Notes: generated from the letters alone by a model not told the origin. Counted from the stretch's first letter, positions 23,618 through 38,728 are shown. The stretch is 64,000 bases of DNA from Elymus sibiricus (GCA_039707655.1 CM077673.1:6954001-7018000); one strand, 5' to 3'. Program-made: numbers and translations.

Positions 23618-25507
23618 AAATCTGCGACTTTTGGCGAGGTCCACGTAACCGCACCCCGAGCTTCCCCGAACATTCGGACGACCACGACTACCAAAAACCA
23701 GTGAATAATAGCATAGAAAACTGGTAGGAATGGACCAAATCTGCGAGTTTTGGCCAGGTCCCCGTATGCGGACCCCGGGGTTCCCCGGACGTTTGGATCG
23801 CCCCGGGACCAAAATTAGTGAGTAATAGCAAAAAAAACTAGCCGGGACACACAAAATCTGCTAGTTTTGGCGAGGTCCCCGTAACCGCACCCCGGGCTTC
23901 CCCGAACGTTCGGACGACCACGACTACCGAAAAACAATGAATGATAGCATAGAAATCTGGTCAGAATGGACAAAATCTGCGAGTTTGGCAAGGTCCCATA
24001 AGCGAACCCCGGAGATCCCCGAACATTTGGATCGCCCCGGGACCCAAAATGAGTGAGTAATAGCATAGAAAACTGGTAAGAAGGGACCAAATCTACGAGT
24101 TTTTGCGAGGTCCCCGTAACCGCACCCCGGGCTTCCCCGAACATTCAGATGACTACGACAACCAAAAAAGAGTGAATAATTGCACAGAAAACTGGTAAAA
24201 TGGACCAAATCTGCGAGTTTTGGCCAGGTCCCCGTATACGGACCCCCGTGTTCCCGGGACGTTTGGATCGCCCCGGGACCCAAAATTAGTGAGTAATAGC
24301 ATAGAAAACTGGCCGGGACACAGAAAATCTGCTAGTTTTGGCGAGGTCCCCGTAACCGCACCCCGGGCTTCCCCGAACGTTCGGATGACCACAACTACCG
24401 AAAAACAGTGAATGATATCATAGAAATCTGGTCAGAATGGACAAAATCTGCGAGTTTTGGCGAGGTCCCCGTAAGCGGACCCTGGGGTTCCCCGAACATT
24501 TGGATCGCCCCGAGACCGAAAATCAATGAGTAATAGCATACAAAACTGGCCGAAACGGAAAAAATCTGCGAGTTTTGGCGAGGTCCACGTAACCGCACCC
24601 CGGGCTTCCCCGAACGTTCGGATGACCACGACTACCAAAAACCAGTGAATAATAGCATAGAAAACTGGTAGGAATGGACCAAATCTGCGAGTTTTGGCCA
24701 GGTCCCCGTATGCGGACCCCGGGGTTCCCCGGACGTTTGGATCGCCCCGGGACCAAAATTAGTGAGTAATAGCATAAAAAACTAGCCGGGACACACAAAA
24801 TCTGCTAGTTTTGGCGAGGTCCCCGTAACCGCACCCCGGGCTTCCCCGAACGTTCGGATGACCACAACTACCGAAAAACAATGAATGATAGCATAGAAAT
24901 CTGGTCAGAATGGACAAAATCTGCGAGTTTTGGCGAGGTCCCCGTAAGCGGACCCTGGGGTTCCCCGAACATTTGGATCGCCCCGAGACCGAAAATCAAT
25001 GAGTAATAGCATAGAAAACTGGCCGAAACGGAAAAAATCTGCGACTTTTGGCGAGGTCCACGTAACCGCACCCCGGGCTTCCCCGAACATTCGGACGACC
25101 ACGACCACCAAAAACCAGTGAATAATAGCATAGAAAACTGGTAGGAATGGACCAAATCTGCGAGTTTTGGCCAGGTCCCCGTATGCGGACCCCGGGGTTC
25201 CCCGGACGTTTGGATCGCCCCGGGACCAAAATTAGTGAGTAATAGCATAAAAAACTAGCCGGGACACACAAAATCTGCTAGTTTTGGCGAGGTCCCCGTA
25301 ACCGCACCCCGGGCTTCCCCGAACGTTCGGATGACCACAACTACCGAAAAACAATGAATGATAGCATAGAAATCTGGTCAGAATGGACAAAATCTGCGAG
25401 TTTTGGCGAGGTCCCCGTAAGCGGACCCTGGGGTTCCCCGAACATTTGGATCGCCCCGAGACCGAAAATCAATGAGTAATAGCATAGAAAACTGGCCGAA
25501 ACGGAAA
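23618..25507. repeat. HOR copy 18, 16-mer (L+S+S)
   Basis: L 23618-24561, S 24562-25034 and S 25035-25507. The second S opens with an A1-type monomer ('gcgactttt', 'cattcggacg') followed by B1', so it is an A1/S hybrid. A private 'cgaccacc' lies near 25106. Confidence 0.9.
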
Positions 25508-27397
25508 AAATCTGCGACTTTTGGCGAGGTCCACGTAACCGCACCCCGGGCTTCCCCGAACATTCGGACGACCACGACTACCAAAAACCAGTGAATAATA
25601 GCATAGAAAACTGGTAGGAATGGACCAAATCTGCGAGTTTTGGCCAGGTCCCCGTATGCGGACCCCGGGGTTCCCCGGACGTTTGGATCGCCCCGGGACC
25701 AAAATTAGTGAGTAATAGCAAAAAAAACTAGCCGGGACACACAAAATCTGCTAGTTTTGGCGAGGTCCCCGTAACCGCACCCCGGGCTTCCCCGAACGTT
25801 CGGACGACCACGACTACCGAAAAACAATGAATGATAGCATAGAAATCTGGTCAGAATGGACAAAATCTGCGAGTTTGGCAAGGTCCCATAAGCGAACCCC
25901 GGAGATCCCCGAACATTTGGATCGCCCCGGGACCCAAAATGAGTGAGTAATAGCATAGAAAACTGGTAAGAAGGGACCAAATCTACGAGTTTTTGCGAGG
26001 TCCCCGTAACCGCACCCCGGGCTTCCCCGAACATTCAGATGACTACGACAACCAAAAAAGAGTGAATAATTGCACAGAAAACTGGTAAAATGGACCAAAT
26101 CTGCGAGTTTTGGCCAGGTCCCCGTATACGGACCCCCGTGTTCCCGGGACGTTTGGATCGCCCCGGGACCCAAAATTAGTGAGTAATAGCATAGAAAACT
26201 GGCCGGGACACAGAAAATCTGCTAGTTTTGGCGAGGTCCCCGTAACCGCACCCCGGGCTTCCCCGAACGTTCGGATGACCACAACTACCGAAAAACAGTG
26301 AATGATATCATAGAAATCTGGTCAGAATGGACAAAATCTGCGAGTTTTGGCGAGGTCCCCGTAAGCGGACCCTGGGGTTCCCCGAACATTTGGATCGCCC
26401 CGAGACCGAAAATCAATGAGTAATAGCATACAAAACTGGCCGAAACGGAAAAAATCTGCGAGTTTTGGCGAGGTCCACGTAACCGCACCCCGGGCTTCCC
26501 CGAACGTTCGGATGACCACGACTACCAAAAACCAGTGAATAATAGCATAGAAAACTGGTAGGAATGGACCAAATCTGCGAGTTTTGGCCAGGTCCCCGTA
26601 TGCGGACCCCGGGGTTCCCCGGACGTTTGGATCGCCCCGGGACCAAAATTAGTGAGTAATAGCATAAAAAACTAGCCGGGACACACAAAATCTGCTAGTT
26701 TTGGCGAGGTCCCCGTAACCGCACCCCGGGCTTCCCCGAACGTTCGGATGACCACAACTACCGAAAAACAATGAATGATAGCATAGAAATCTGGTCAGAA
26801 TGGACAAAATCTGCGAGTTTTGGCGAGGTCCCCGTAAGCGGACCCTGGGGTTCCCCGAACATTTGGATCGCCCCGAGACCGAAAATCAATGAGTAATAGC
26901 ATAGAAAACTGGCCGAAACGGAAAAAATCTGCGACTTTTGGCGAGGTCCACGTAACCGCACCCCGGGCTTCCCCGAACATTCGGACGACCACGACTACCA
27001 AAAACCAGTGAATAATAGCATAGAAAACTGGTAGGAATGGACCAAATCTGCGAGTTTTGGCCAGGTCCCCGTATGCGGACCCCGGGGTTCCCCGGACGTT
27101 TGGATCGCCCCGGGACCAAAATTAGTGAGTAATAGCATAAAAAACTAGCCGGGACACACAAAATCTGCTAGTTTTGGCGAGGTCCCCGTAACCGCACCCC
27201 GGGCTTCCCCGAACGTTCGGATGACCACAACTACCGAAAAACAATGAATGATAGCATAGAAATCTGGTCAGAATGGACAAAATCTGCGAGTTTTGGCGAG
27301 GTCCCCGTAAGCGGACCCTGGGGTTCCCCGAACATTTGGATCGCCCCGAGACCGAAAATCAATGAGTAATAGCATAGAAAACTGGCCGAAACGGAAA
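25508..27397. repeat. HOR copy 19, 16-mer (L+S+S)
   Basis: L 25508-26451, S 26452-26924 and S 26925-27397. The second S is the same A1/S hybrid as in copy 18. It is the last copy with 'accgcacc' in A3. Confidence 0.9.
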
Positions 27398-28814
27398 AAA
27401 TCTGCGACTTTTGGCGAGGTCCACGTAACCGCACCCCGGGCTTCCCCGAACATTCGGACGACCACGACTACCAAAAACCAGTGAATAATAGCATAGAAAA
27501 CTGGTAGGAATGGACCAAATCTGCGAGTTTTGGCCAGGTCCCCGTATGCGGACCCCGGGGTTCCCCGGACGTTTGGATCGCCCCGGGACCAAAATTAGTG
27601 AGTAATAGCAAAAAAAACTAGCCGGGACACACAAAATCTGCTAGTTTTGGCGAGGTCCCCGTAACCGCACCCCGGGCTTCCCCGAACGTTCGGACGACCA
27701 CGACTACCGAAAAACAGTGAATGATAGCATAGAAATCTGGTCAGAATGGACAAAATCTGCTAGTTTGGCAAGGTCCCATAAGCGAACCCCGGAGATCCCC
27801 GAACATTTGGATCGCCCCGGGACCCAAAATGAGTGAGTAATAGCATAGAAAACTGGTAAGAAGGGACCAAATCTACGAGTTTTGGCGAGGTCCCCGTTAC
27901 CGAACCCCGGGCTTCCCCGAACATTCAGATGACTACGACAACCAAAAAAGAGTGAATAATTGCACAGAAAACTGGTAAAATGGACCAAATCTGCGAGTTT
28001 TGGCCAGGTCCCCGTATACGGACCCCCGTGTTCCCTGGACGTTTGGATCGCCCCGGGACCCAAAATTAGTGAGTAATAGCATAGAAAACTGGCCGGGACA
28101 CACAAAATCTGCTAGTTTTGGCGAGGTCCCCGTAACCGCACCCCGGGCTTCCCCGAACGTTCGGATGACCACAACTACCGAAAAACAGTGAATGATATCA
28201 TAGAAATCTGGTCAGAATGGACAAAATCTGCGAGTTTTGGCGAGGTCCCCGTAAGCGGACCTTGGGGTTCCCCGAACATTTGGATCGCCCCGAGACCGAA
28301 AATCAATGAGTAATAGCATACAAAACTGGCCGAAACGGAAAAAATCTGCGAGTTTTGGCGAGGTCCACGTAACCGCACCCCGGGCTTCCCCGAACGTTCG
28401 GATGACCACGACTACCAAAAACCAGTGAATAATAGCATAGAAAACTGGTAGGAATGGACCAAATCTGCGAGTTTTGGCCAGGTCCCCGTATGCGGACCCC
28501 GGGGTTCCCCGGACGTTTGGATCGCCCCGGGACCAAAATTAGTGAGTAATAGCATAAAAAACTAGCCGGGACACACAAAATCTGCTAGTTTTGGCGAGGT
28601 CCCCGTAACCGCACCCCGGGCTTCCCCGAACATTCGGATGACCACAACTACCGAAAAACAATGAATGATAGCATAGAAATCTGGTCAGAATGGACAAAAT
28701 CTGCGAGTTTTGGCGAGGTCCCCGTAAGCGGACCCTGGGGTTCCCCGAACATTTGGATCGCCCCGAGACCGAAAATCAATGAGTAATAGCATAGAAAACT
28801 GGCCGAAACGGAAA
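27398..28814. repeat. HOR copy 20, 12-mer, new haplotype
   Basis: L 27398-28341 plus S 28342-28814. It has 'ctgctagtttggc' in B2, 'ttaccgaacc' in A3, 'ccctggacg' in B3 and 'accttgg' in B4'. This set returns at 34007 and 37312. Confidence 0.92.
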
Positions 28815-30230
28815 AAATCTGCGAGTTTTGGCGAGGTCCACGTAACCGCACCCCGGGCTTCCCCGAACATTCGGACGACCACGACTACCAAAAACCAGTG
28901 AATAATAGCATAGAAAACTGGTAGGAATGGACCAAATCTGCGAGTTTTGGCCAGGTCCCCGTATGCGGACCCCGGGGTTCCCCGGACGTTTGGATCGCCC
29001 CGGGACCAAAATTAGTGAGTAATAGCAAAAAAACTAGCCGGGACACACAAAATCTGCTAGTTTTGGCGAGGTCCCCGTAACCGCACCCCGGGCTTCCCCG
29101 AACGTTCGGACGACCACGACTACCGAAAAACAGTGAATGATAGCATAGAAATCTGGTCAGAATGGACAAAATCTGCGAGTTTGGTAAGGTCCCATAAGCG
29201 AACCCCGGAGATCCCCGAACATTTGGATCGCCCCGGGACCCAAAATGAGTGAGTAATAGCATAGAAAACTGGTAAGAAGGGACCAAATCTACGAGTTTTG
29301 GCGAGGTCCCCGTTACCGAACCCCGGGCTTCCCCGAACATTCAGATGACTACGACAACCAAAAAAGAGTGAATAATTGCACAGAAAACTGGTAAAATGGA
29401 CCAAATCTGCGAGTTTTGGCCAGGTCCCCGTATACGGACCCCCGTGTTCCCTGGACGTTTGGATCGCCCCGGGACCCAAAATTAGTGAGTAATAGCATAG
29501 AAAACTGGCCGGGACACACAAAATCTGCTAGTTTTGGCGAGGTCCCCGTAACCGCACCCCGGGCTTCCCCGAACGTTCGGATGACCACAACTACCGAAAA
29601 ACAGTGAATGATATCATAGAAATCTGGTCAGAATGGACAAAATCTGCGAGTTTTGGCGAGGTCCCCGTAAGCGGACCTTGGGGTTCCCCGAACATTTGGA
29701 TCGCCCCGAGACCGAAAATCAATGAGTAATAGCATACAAAACTGGCCGAAACGGAAAAAATCTGCGAGTTTTGGCGAGGTCCACGTAACCGCACCCCGGG
29801 CTTCCCCGAACGTTCGGATGACCACGACTACCAAAAACCAGTGAATAATAGCATAGAAAACTGGTAGGAATGGACCAAATCTGCGAGTTTTGGCCAGGTC
29901 CCCGTATGCGGACCCCGGGGTTCCCCGGACGTTTGGATCGCCCCGGGACCAAAATTAGTGAGTAATAGCATAAAAAACTAGCCGGGACACACAAAATCTG
30001 CTAGTTTTGGCGAGGTCCCCGTAACCGCACCCCGGGCTTCCCCGAACATTCGGATGACCACAACTACCGAAAAACAATGAATGATAGCATAGAAATCTGG
30101 TCAGAATGGACAAAATCTGCGAGTTTTGGCGAGGTCCCCGTAAGCGGACCCTGGGGTTCCCCGAACATTTGGATCGCCCCGAGACCGAAAATCAATGAGT
30201 AATAGCATAGAAAACTGGCCGAAACGGAAA
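28815..30230. repeat. HOR copy 21, 12-mer (1416 bp)
   Basis: L 28815-29757 (seven-A B1) plus S 29758-30230. It shares the A3, B3 and B4' variants of copy 20 but has 'gtttggtaagg' in B2, as in copies 22 and 23. Confidence 0.92.
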
Positions 30231-32118
30231 AAATCTGCGAGTTTTGGCGAGGTCCACGTAACCGCACCCCGGGCTTCCCCGAACATTCGGACGACCACGA
30301 CTACCAAAAACCAGTGAATAATAGCATAGAAAACTGGTAGGAATGGACCAAATCTGCGAGTTTTGGCCAGGTCCCCGTATGCGGACCCCGGGGTTCCCCG
30401 GACGTTTGGATCGCCCCGGGACCAAAATTAGTGAGTAATAGCAAAAAAACTAGCCGGGACACACAAAATCTGCTAGTTTTGGCGAGGTCCCCGTAACCGC
30501 ACCCCGGGCTTCCCCGAACGTTCGGACGACCACGACTACCGAAAAACAGTGAATGATAGCATAGAAATCTGGTCAGAATGGACAAAATCTGCGAGTTTGG
30601 TAAGGTCCCATAAGCGAACCCCGGAGATCCCCGAACATTTGGATCGCCCCGGGACCCAAAATGAGTGAGTAATAGCATAGAAAACTGGTAAGAAGGGACC
30701 AAATCTACGAGTTTTTGCGAGGTCCCCGTAACCGGACCCCGGGCTTCCCCGAACATTCAGATGACTACGACAACCAAAAAAGAGTGAATAATTGCACAGA
30801 AAACTGGTAAAATGGACCAAATCTGCGAGTTTTGGCCAGGTCCCCGTATACGGACCCCCGTGTTCCCGGGACGTTTGGATCGCCCCGGGACCAAAATTAG
30901 TGAGTAATAGCATAAAAAACTAGCCGGGACACACAAAATCTGCTAGTTTTGGCGAGGTCCCCGTAACCGCACCCCGGGCTTCCCCGAACGTTCGGATGAC
31001 CACAACTACCGATAAACAGTGAATGATATCATAGAAATCTGGTCAGAATGGACAAAATCTGCGAGTTTTGGCGAGGTCCCCGTAAGCGGACCCTGGGGTT
31101 CCCCGAACATTTGGATCGCCCCGAGACCGAAAATCAATGAGTAATAGCATACAAAACTGGCCGAAACGGAAAAAATCTGCGAGTTTTGGCGAGGTCCACG
31201 TAACCGCACCCCGGGCTTCCCCGAACGTTCGGATGACCACGACTACCAAAAACCAGTGAATAATAGCATAGAAAACTGGTAGGAATGGACCAAATCTGCG
31301 AGTTTTGGCTAGGTCCCCGTATGCGGACCCCGGGGTTCCCCGGACGTTTGGATCGCCCCGGGACCAAAATTAGTGAGTAATAGCATAAAAAACTAGCCGG
31401 GACACACAAAATCTGCTAGTTTTGGCGAGGTCCCCGTAACCGCACCCCGGGCTTCCCCGAACGTTCGGATGACCACAACTACCGAAAAACAATGAATGAT
31501 AGCATAGAAATCTGGTCAGAATGGACAAAATCTGCGAGTTTTGGCGAGGTCCCCGTAAGCGGACCCTGGGGTTCCCCGAACATTTGGATCGCCCCGAGAC
31601 CGAAAATCAATGAGTAATAGCATAGAAAACTGGCCGAAACGGAAAAAATCTGCGACTTTTGGCGAGGTCCACGTAACCGCACCCCGGGCTTCCCCGAACA
31701 TTCGGACGACCACGACTACCAAAAACCAGTGAATAATAGCATAGAAAACTGGTAGGAATGGACCAAATCTGCGAGTTTTGGCCAGGTCCCCGTATGCGGA
31801 CCCCGGGGTTCCCCGGACGTTTGGATCGCCCCGGGACCAAAATTAGTGAGTAATAGCATAAAAAACTAGCCGGGACACACAAAATCTGCTAGTTTTGGCG
31901 AGGTCCCCGTAACCGCACCCCGGGCTTCCCCGAACGTTCGGATGACCACAACTACCGAAAAACAATGAATGATAGCATAGAAATCTGGTCAGAATGGACA
32001 AAATCTGCGAGTTTTGGCGAGGTCCCCGTAAGCGGACCCTGGGGTTCCCCGAACATTTGGATCGCCCCGAGACCGAAAATCAATGAGTAATAGCATAGAA
32101 AACTGGCCGAAACGGAAA
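30231..32118. repeat. HOR copy 22, 16-mer (L*+S+S, 1888 bp)
   Basis: L* 30231-31172 (942 bp) has a B3/B1' chimera and 'ccgataaacag' in A4'. S modules are 31173-31645 and 31646-32118. It shares 'ggctagg' (t at 31310) with copy 23. Confidence 0.92.
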
Positions 32119-34006
32119 AAATCTGCGACTTTTGGCGAGGTCCACGTAACCGCACCCCGGGCTTCCCCGAACATTCGGACGACCACGACTACCAAAAACC
32201 AGTGAATAATAGCATAGAAAACTGGTAGGAATGGACCAAATCTGCGAGTTTTGGCCAGGTCCCCGTATGCGGACCCCGGGGTTCCCCGGACGTTTGGATC
32301 GCCCCGGGACCAAAATTAGTGAGTAATAGCAAAAAAACTAGCCGGGACACACAAAATCTGCTAGTTTTGGCGAGGTCCCCGTAACCGCACCCCGGGCTTC
32401 CCCGAACGTTCGGACGACCACGACTACCGAAAAACAGTGAATGATAGCATAGAAATCTGGTCAGAATGGACAAAATCTGCGAGTTTGGTAAGGTCCCATA
32501 AGCGAACCCCGGAGATCCCCGAACATTTGGATCGCCCCGGGACCCAAAATGAGTGAGTAATAGCATAGAAAACTGGTAAGAAGGGACCAAATCTACGAGT
32601 TTTTGCGAGGTCCCCGTAACCGGACCCCGGGCTTCCCCGAACATTCAGATGACTACGACAACCAAAAAAGAGTGAATAATTGCACAGAAAACTGGTAAAA
32701 TGGACCAAATCTGCGAGTTTTGGCCAGGTCCCCGTATACGGACCCCCGTGTTCCCGGGACGTTTGGATCGCCCCGGGACCAAAATTAGTGAGTAACAGCA
32801 TAAAAAACTAGCCGGGACACACAAAATCTGCTAGTTTTGGCGAGGTCCCCGTAACCGCACCCCGGGCTTCCCCGAACGTTCGGATGACCACAACTACCGA
32901 TAAACAGTGAATGATATCATAGAAATCTGGTCAGAATGGACAAAATCTGCGAGTTTTGGCGAGGTCCCCGTAAGCGGACCCTGGGGTTCCCCGAACATTT
33001 GGATCGCCCCGAGACCAAAAATCAATGAGTAATAGCATACAAAACTGGCCGAAACGGAAAAAATCTGCGAGTTTTGGCGAGGTCCACGTAACCACACCCC
33101 GGGCTTCCCCGAACGTTCGGATGACCACGACTACCAAAAACCAGTGAATAATAGCATAGAAAACTGGTAGGAATGGACCAAATCTGCGAGTTTTGGCTAG
33201 GTCCCCGTATGCGGACCCCGGGGTTCCCCGGACGTTTGGATCGCCCCGGGACCAAAATTAGTGAGTAATAGCATAAAAAACTAGCCGGGACACACAAAAT
33301 CTGCTAGTTTTGGCGAGGTCCCCGTAACCGCACCCCGGGCTTCCCCGAACGTTCGGATGACCACAACTACCGAAAAACAATGAATGATAGCATAGAAATC
33401 TGGTCAGAATGGACAAAATCTGCGAGTTTTGGCGAGGTCCCCGTAAGCGGACCCTGGGGTTCCCCGAACATTTGGATCGCCCCGAGACCGAAAATCAATG
33501 AGTAATAGCATAGAAAACTGGCCGAAACGGAAAAAATCTGCGACTTTTGGCGAGGTCCACGTAACCGCACCCCGGGCTTCCCCGAACATTCGGACGACCA
33601 CGACTACCAAAAACCAGTGAATAATAGCATAGAAAACTGGTAGGAATGGACCAAATCTGCGAGTTTTGGCCAGGTCCCCGTATGCGGACCCCGGGGTTCC
33701 CCGGACGTTTGGATCGCCCCGGGACCAAAATTAGTGAGTAATAGCATAAAAAACTAGCCGGGACACACAAAATCTGCTAGTTTTGGCGAGGTCCCCGTAA
33801 CCGCACCCCGGGCTTCCCCGAACGTTCGGATGACCACAACTACCGAAAAACAATGAATGATAGCATAGAAATCTGGTCAGAATGGACAAAATCTGCGAGT
33901 TTTGGCGAGGTCCCCGTAAGCGGACCCTGGGGTTCCCCGAACATTTGGATCGCCCCGAGACCGAAAATCAATGAGTAATAGCATAGAAAACTGGCCGAAA
34001 CGGAAA
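32119..34006. repeat. HOR copy 23, 16-mer (L*+S+S, 1888 bp)
   Basis: L* 32119-33060, S 33061-33533 and S 33534-34006. It is a direct duplicate of copy 22 (shared t at 33198) with later changes of its own: 'gtaacagc' near 32796, a at 33017 and a at 33094. Confidence 0.92.
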
Positions 34007-35423
34007 AAATCTGCGACTTTTGGCGAGGTCCACGTAACCGCACCCCGGGCTTCCCCGAACATTCGGACGACCACGACTACCAAAAACCAGTGAATAATAG
34101 CATAGAAAACTGGTAGGAATGGACCAAATCTGCGAGTTTTGGCCAGGTCCCCGTATGCGGACCCCGGGGTTCCCCGGACGTTTGGATCGCCCCGGGACCA
34201 AAATTAGTGAGTAATAGCAAAAAAAACTAGCCGGGACACACAAAATCTGCTAGTTTTGGCGAGGTCCCCGTAACCGCACCCCGGGCTTCCCCGAACGTTC
34301 GGACGACCACGACTACCGAAAAACAGTGAATGATAGCATAGAAATCTGGTCAGAATGGACAAAATCTGCTAGTTTGGCAAGGTCCCATAAGCGAACCCCG
34401 GAGATCCCCGAACATTTGGATCGCCCCGGGACCCAAAATGAGTGAGTAATAGCATAGAAAACTGGTAAGAAGGGACCAAATCTACGAGTTTTGGCGAGGT
34501 CCCCGTTACCGAACCCCGGGCTTCCCCGAACATTCAGATGACTACGACAACCAAAAAAGAGTGAATAATTGCACAGAAAACTGGTAAAATGGACCAAATC
34601 TGCGAGTTTTGGCCAGGTCCCCGTATACGGACCCCCGTGTTCCCTGGACGTTTGGATCGCCCCGGGACCCAAAATTAGTGAGTAATAGCATAGAAAACTG
34701 GCCGGGACACACAAAATCTGCTAGTTTTGGCGAGGTCCCCGTAACCGCACCCCGGGCTTCCCCGAACGTTCGGATGACCACAACTACCGAAAAACAGTGA
34801 ATGATATCATAGAAATCTGGTCAGAATGGACAAAATCTGCGAGTTTTGGCGAGGTCCCCGTAAGCGGACCTTGGGGTTCCCCGAACATTTGGATCGCCCC
34901 GAGACCGAAAATCAATGAGTAATAGCATACAAAACTGGCCGAAACGGAAAAAATCTGCGAGTTTTGGCGAGGTCCACGTAACCGCACCCCGGGCTTCCCC
35001 GAACGTTCGGATGACCACGACTACCAAAAACCAGTGAATAATAGCATAGAAAACTGGTAGGAATGGACCAAATCTGCGAGTTTTGGCCAGGTCCCCGTAT
35101 GCGGACCCCGGGGTTCCCCGGACGTTTGGATCGCCCCGGGACCAAAATTAGTGAGTAATAGCATAAAAAACTAGCCGGGACACACAAAATCTGCTAGTTT
35201 TGGCGAGGTCCCCGTAACCGCACCCCGGGCTTCCCCGAACATTCGGATGACCACAACTACCGAAAAACAATGAATGATAGCATAGAAATCTGGTCAGAAT
35301 GGACAAAATCTGCGAGTTTTGGCGAGGTCCCCGTAAGCGGACCCTGGGGTTCCCCGAACATTTGGATCGCCCCGAGACCGAAAATCAATGAGTAATAGCA
35401 TAGAAAACTGGCCGAAACGGAAA
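34007..35423. repeat. HOR copy 24, 12-mer
   Basis: L 34007-34950 plus S 34951-35423. Same haplotype as copy 20, 6609 bp upstream, and copy 26, 3305 bp downstream. Confidence 0.92.
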
Positions 35424-37311
35424 AAATCTGCGAGTTTTGGCGAGGTCCACGTAACCGCACCCCGGGCTTCCCCGAACATTCGGACGACCACGACTACCAA
35501 AAACCAGTGAATAATAGCATAGAAAACTGGTAGGAATGGACCAAATCTGCGAGTTTTGGCCAGGTCCCCGTATGCGGACCCCGGGGTTCCCCGGACGTTT
35601 GGATCGCCCCGGGACCAAAATTAGTGAGTAATAGCAAAAAAACTAGCCGGGACACACAAAATCTGCTAGTTTTGGCGAGGTCCCCGTAACCGCACCCCGG
35701 GCTTCCCCGAACGTTCGGACGACCACGACTACCGAAAAACAGTGAATGATAGCATAGAAATCTGGTCAGAATGGACAAAATCTGCGAGTTTGGCAAGGTC
35801 CCATAAGCGAACCCCGGAGATCCCCGAACATTTGGATCGCCCCGGGACCCAAAATGAGTGAGTAATAGCATAGAAAACTGGTAAGAAGGGACCAAATCTA
35901 CGAGTTTTTGCGAGGTCCCCGTAACCGGACCCCGGGCTTCCCCGAACATTCAGATGACTACGACAACCAAAAAAGAGTGAATAATTGCACAGAAAACTGG
36001 TAAAATGGACCAAATCTGCGAGTTTTGGCCAGGTCCCCGTATACGGACCCCCGTGTTCCCGGGACGTTTGGATCGCCCCGGGACCAAAATTAGTGAGTAA
36101 TAGCATAAAAAACTAGCCGGGACACACAAAATCTGCTAGTTTTGGCGAGGTCCCCGTAACCGCACCCCGGGCTTCCCCGAACGTTCGGATGACCACAACT
36201 ACCGATAAACAGTGAATGATATCATAGAAATCTGGTCAGAATGGACAAAATCTGCGAGTTTTGGCGAGGTCCCCGTAAGCGGACCCTGGGGTTCCCCGAA
36301 CATTTGGATCGCCCCGAGACCGAAAATCAATGAGTAATAGCATACAAAACTGGCCGAAACGGAAAAAATCTGCGAGTTTTGGCGAGGTCCACGTAACCGC
36401 ACCCCGGGCTTCCCCGAACGTTCGGATGACCACGACTACCAAAAACCAGTGAATAATAGCATAGAAAACTGGTAGGAATGGACCAAATCTGCGAGTTTTG
36501 GCCAGGTCCCCGTATGCGGACCCCGGGGTTCCCCGGACGTTTGGATCGCCCCGGGACCAAAATTAGTGAGTAATAGCATAAAAAACTAGCCGGGACACAC
36601 AAAATCTGCTAGTTTTGGCGAGGTCCCCGTAACCGCACCCCGGGCTTCCCCGAACGTTCGGATGACCACAACTACCGAAAAACAATGAATGATAGCATAG
36701 AAATCTGGTCAGAATGGACAAAATCTGCGAGTTTTGGCGAGGTCCCCGTAAGCGGACCCTGGGGTTCCCCGAACATTTGGATCGCCCCGAGACCGAAAAT
36801 CAATGAGTAATAGCATACAAAACTGGCCGAAACGGAAAAAATCTGCGACTTTTGGCGAGGTCCACGTAACCGCACCCCGGGCTTCCCCGAACATTCGGAC
36901 GACCACGACTACCAAAAACCAGTGAATAATAGCATAGAAAACTGGTAGGAATGGACCAAATCTGCGAGTTTTGGCCAGGTCCCCGTATGCGGACCCCGGG
37001 GTTCCCCGGACGTTTGGATCGCCCCGGGACCAAAATTAGTGAGTAATAGCATAAAAAACTAGCCGGGACACACAAAATCTGCTAGTTTTGGCGAGGTCCC
37101 CGTAACCGCACCCCGGGCTTCCCCGAACGTTCGGATGACCACAACTACCGAAAAACAATGAATGATAGCATAGAAATCTGGTCAGAATGGACAAAATCTG
37201 CGAGTTTTGGCGAGGTCCCCGTAAGCGGACCCTGGGGTTCCCCGAACATTTGGATCGCCCCGAGACCGAAAATCAATGAGTAATAGCATAGAAAACTGGC
37301 CGAAACGGAAA
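35424..37311. repeat. HOR copy 25, 16-mer (L*+S+S)
   Basis: L* 35424-36365, S 36366-36838 and S 36839-37311. The second S opens with 'gcgactttt' and an A1-type centre. Confidence 0.92.
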
Positions 37312-38728
37312 AAATCTGCGACTTTTGGCGAGGTCCACGTAACCGCACCCCGGGCTTCCCCGAACATTCGGACGACCACGACTACCAAAAACCAGTGAAT
37401 AATAGCATAGAAAACTGGTAGGAATGGACCAAATCTGCGAGTTTTGGCCAGGTCCCCGTATGCGGACCCCGGGGTTCCCCGGACGTTTGGATCGCCCCGG
37501 GACCAAAATTAGTGAGTAATAGCAAAAAAAACTAGCCGGGACACACAAAATCTGCTAGTTTTGGCGAGGTCCCCGTAACCGCACCCCGGGCTTCCCCGAA
37601 CGTTCGGACGACCACGACTACCGAAAAACAGTGAATGATAGCATAGAAATCTGGTCAGAATGGACAAAATCTGCTAGTTTGGCAAGGTCCCATAAGCGAA
37701 CCCCGGAGATCCCCGAACATTTGGATCGCCCCGGGACCCAAAATGAGTGAGTAATAGCATAGAAAACTGGTAAGAAGGGACCAAATCTACGAGTTTTGGC
37801 GAGGTCCCCGTTACCGAACCCCGGGCTTCCCCGAACATTCAGATGACTACGACAACCAAAAAAGAGTGAATAATTGCACAGAAAACTGGTAAAATGGACC
37901 AAATCTGCGAGTTTTGGCCAGGTCCCCGTATACGGACCCCCGTGTTCCCTGGACGTTTGGATCGCCCCGGGACCCAAAATTAGTGAGTAATAGCATAGAA
38001 AACTGGCCGGGACACACAAAATCTGCTAGTTTTGGCGAGGTCCCCGTAACCGCACCCCGGGCTTCCCCGAACGTTCGGATGACCACAACTACCGAAAAAC
38101 AGTGAATGATATCATAGAAATCTGGTCAGAATGGACAAAATCTGCGAGTTTTGGCGAGGTCCCCGTAAGCGGACCTTGGGGTTCCCCGAACATTTGGATC
38201 GCCCCGAGACCGAAAATCAATGAGTAATAGCATACAAAACTGGCCGAAACGGAAAAAATCTGCGAGTTTTGGCGAGGTCCACGTAACCGCACCCCGGGCT
38301 TCCCCGAACGTTCGGATGACCACGACTACCAAAAACCAGTGAATAATAGCATAGAAAACTGGTAGGAATGGACCAAATCTGCGAGTTTTGGCCAGGTCCC
38401 CGTATGCGGACCCCGGGGTTCCCCGGACGTTTGGATCGCCCCGGGACCAAAATTAGTGAGTAATAGCATAAAAAACTAGCCGGGACACACAAAATCTGCT
38501 AGTTTTGGCGAGGTCCCCGTAACCGCACCCCGGGCTTCCCCGAACATTCGGATGACCACAACTACCGAAAAACAATGAATGATAGCATAGAAATCTGGTC
38601 AGAATGGACAAAATCTGCGAGTTTTGGCGAGGTCCCCGTAAGCGGACCCTGGGGTTCCCCGAACATTTGGATCGCCCCGAGACCGAAAATCAATGAGTAA
38701 TAGCATAGAAAACTGGCCGAAACGGAAA
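37312..38728. repeat. HOR copy 26, 12-mer
   Basis: L 37312-38255 plus S 38256-38728. It repeats copy 24 at an offset of 3305 bp. Confidence 0.92.
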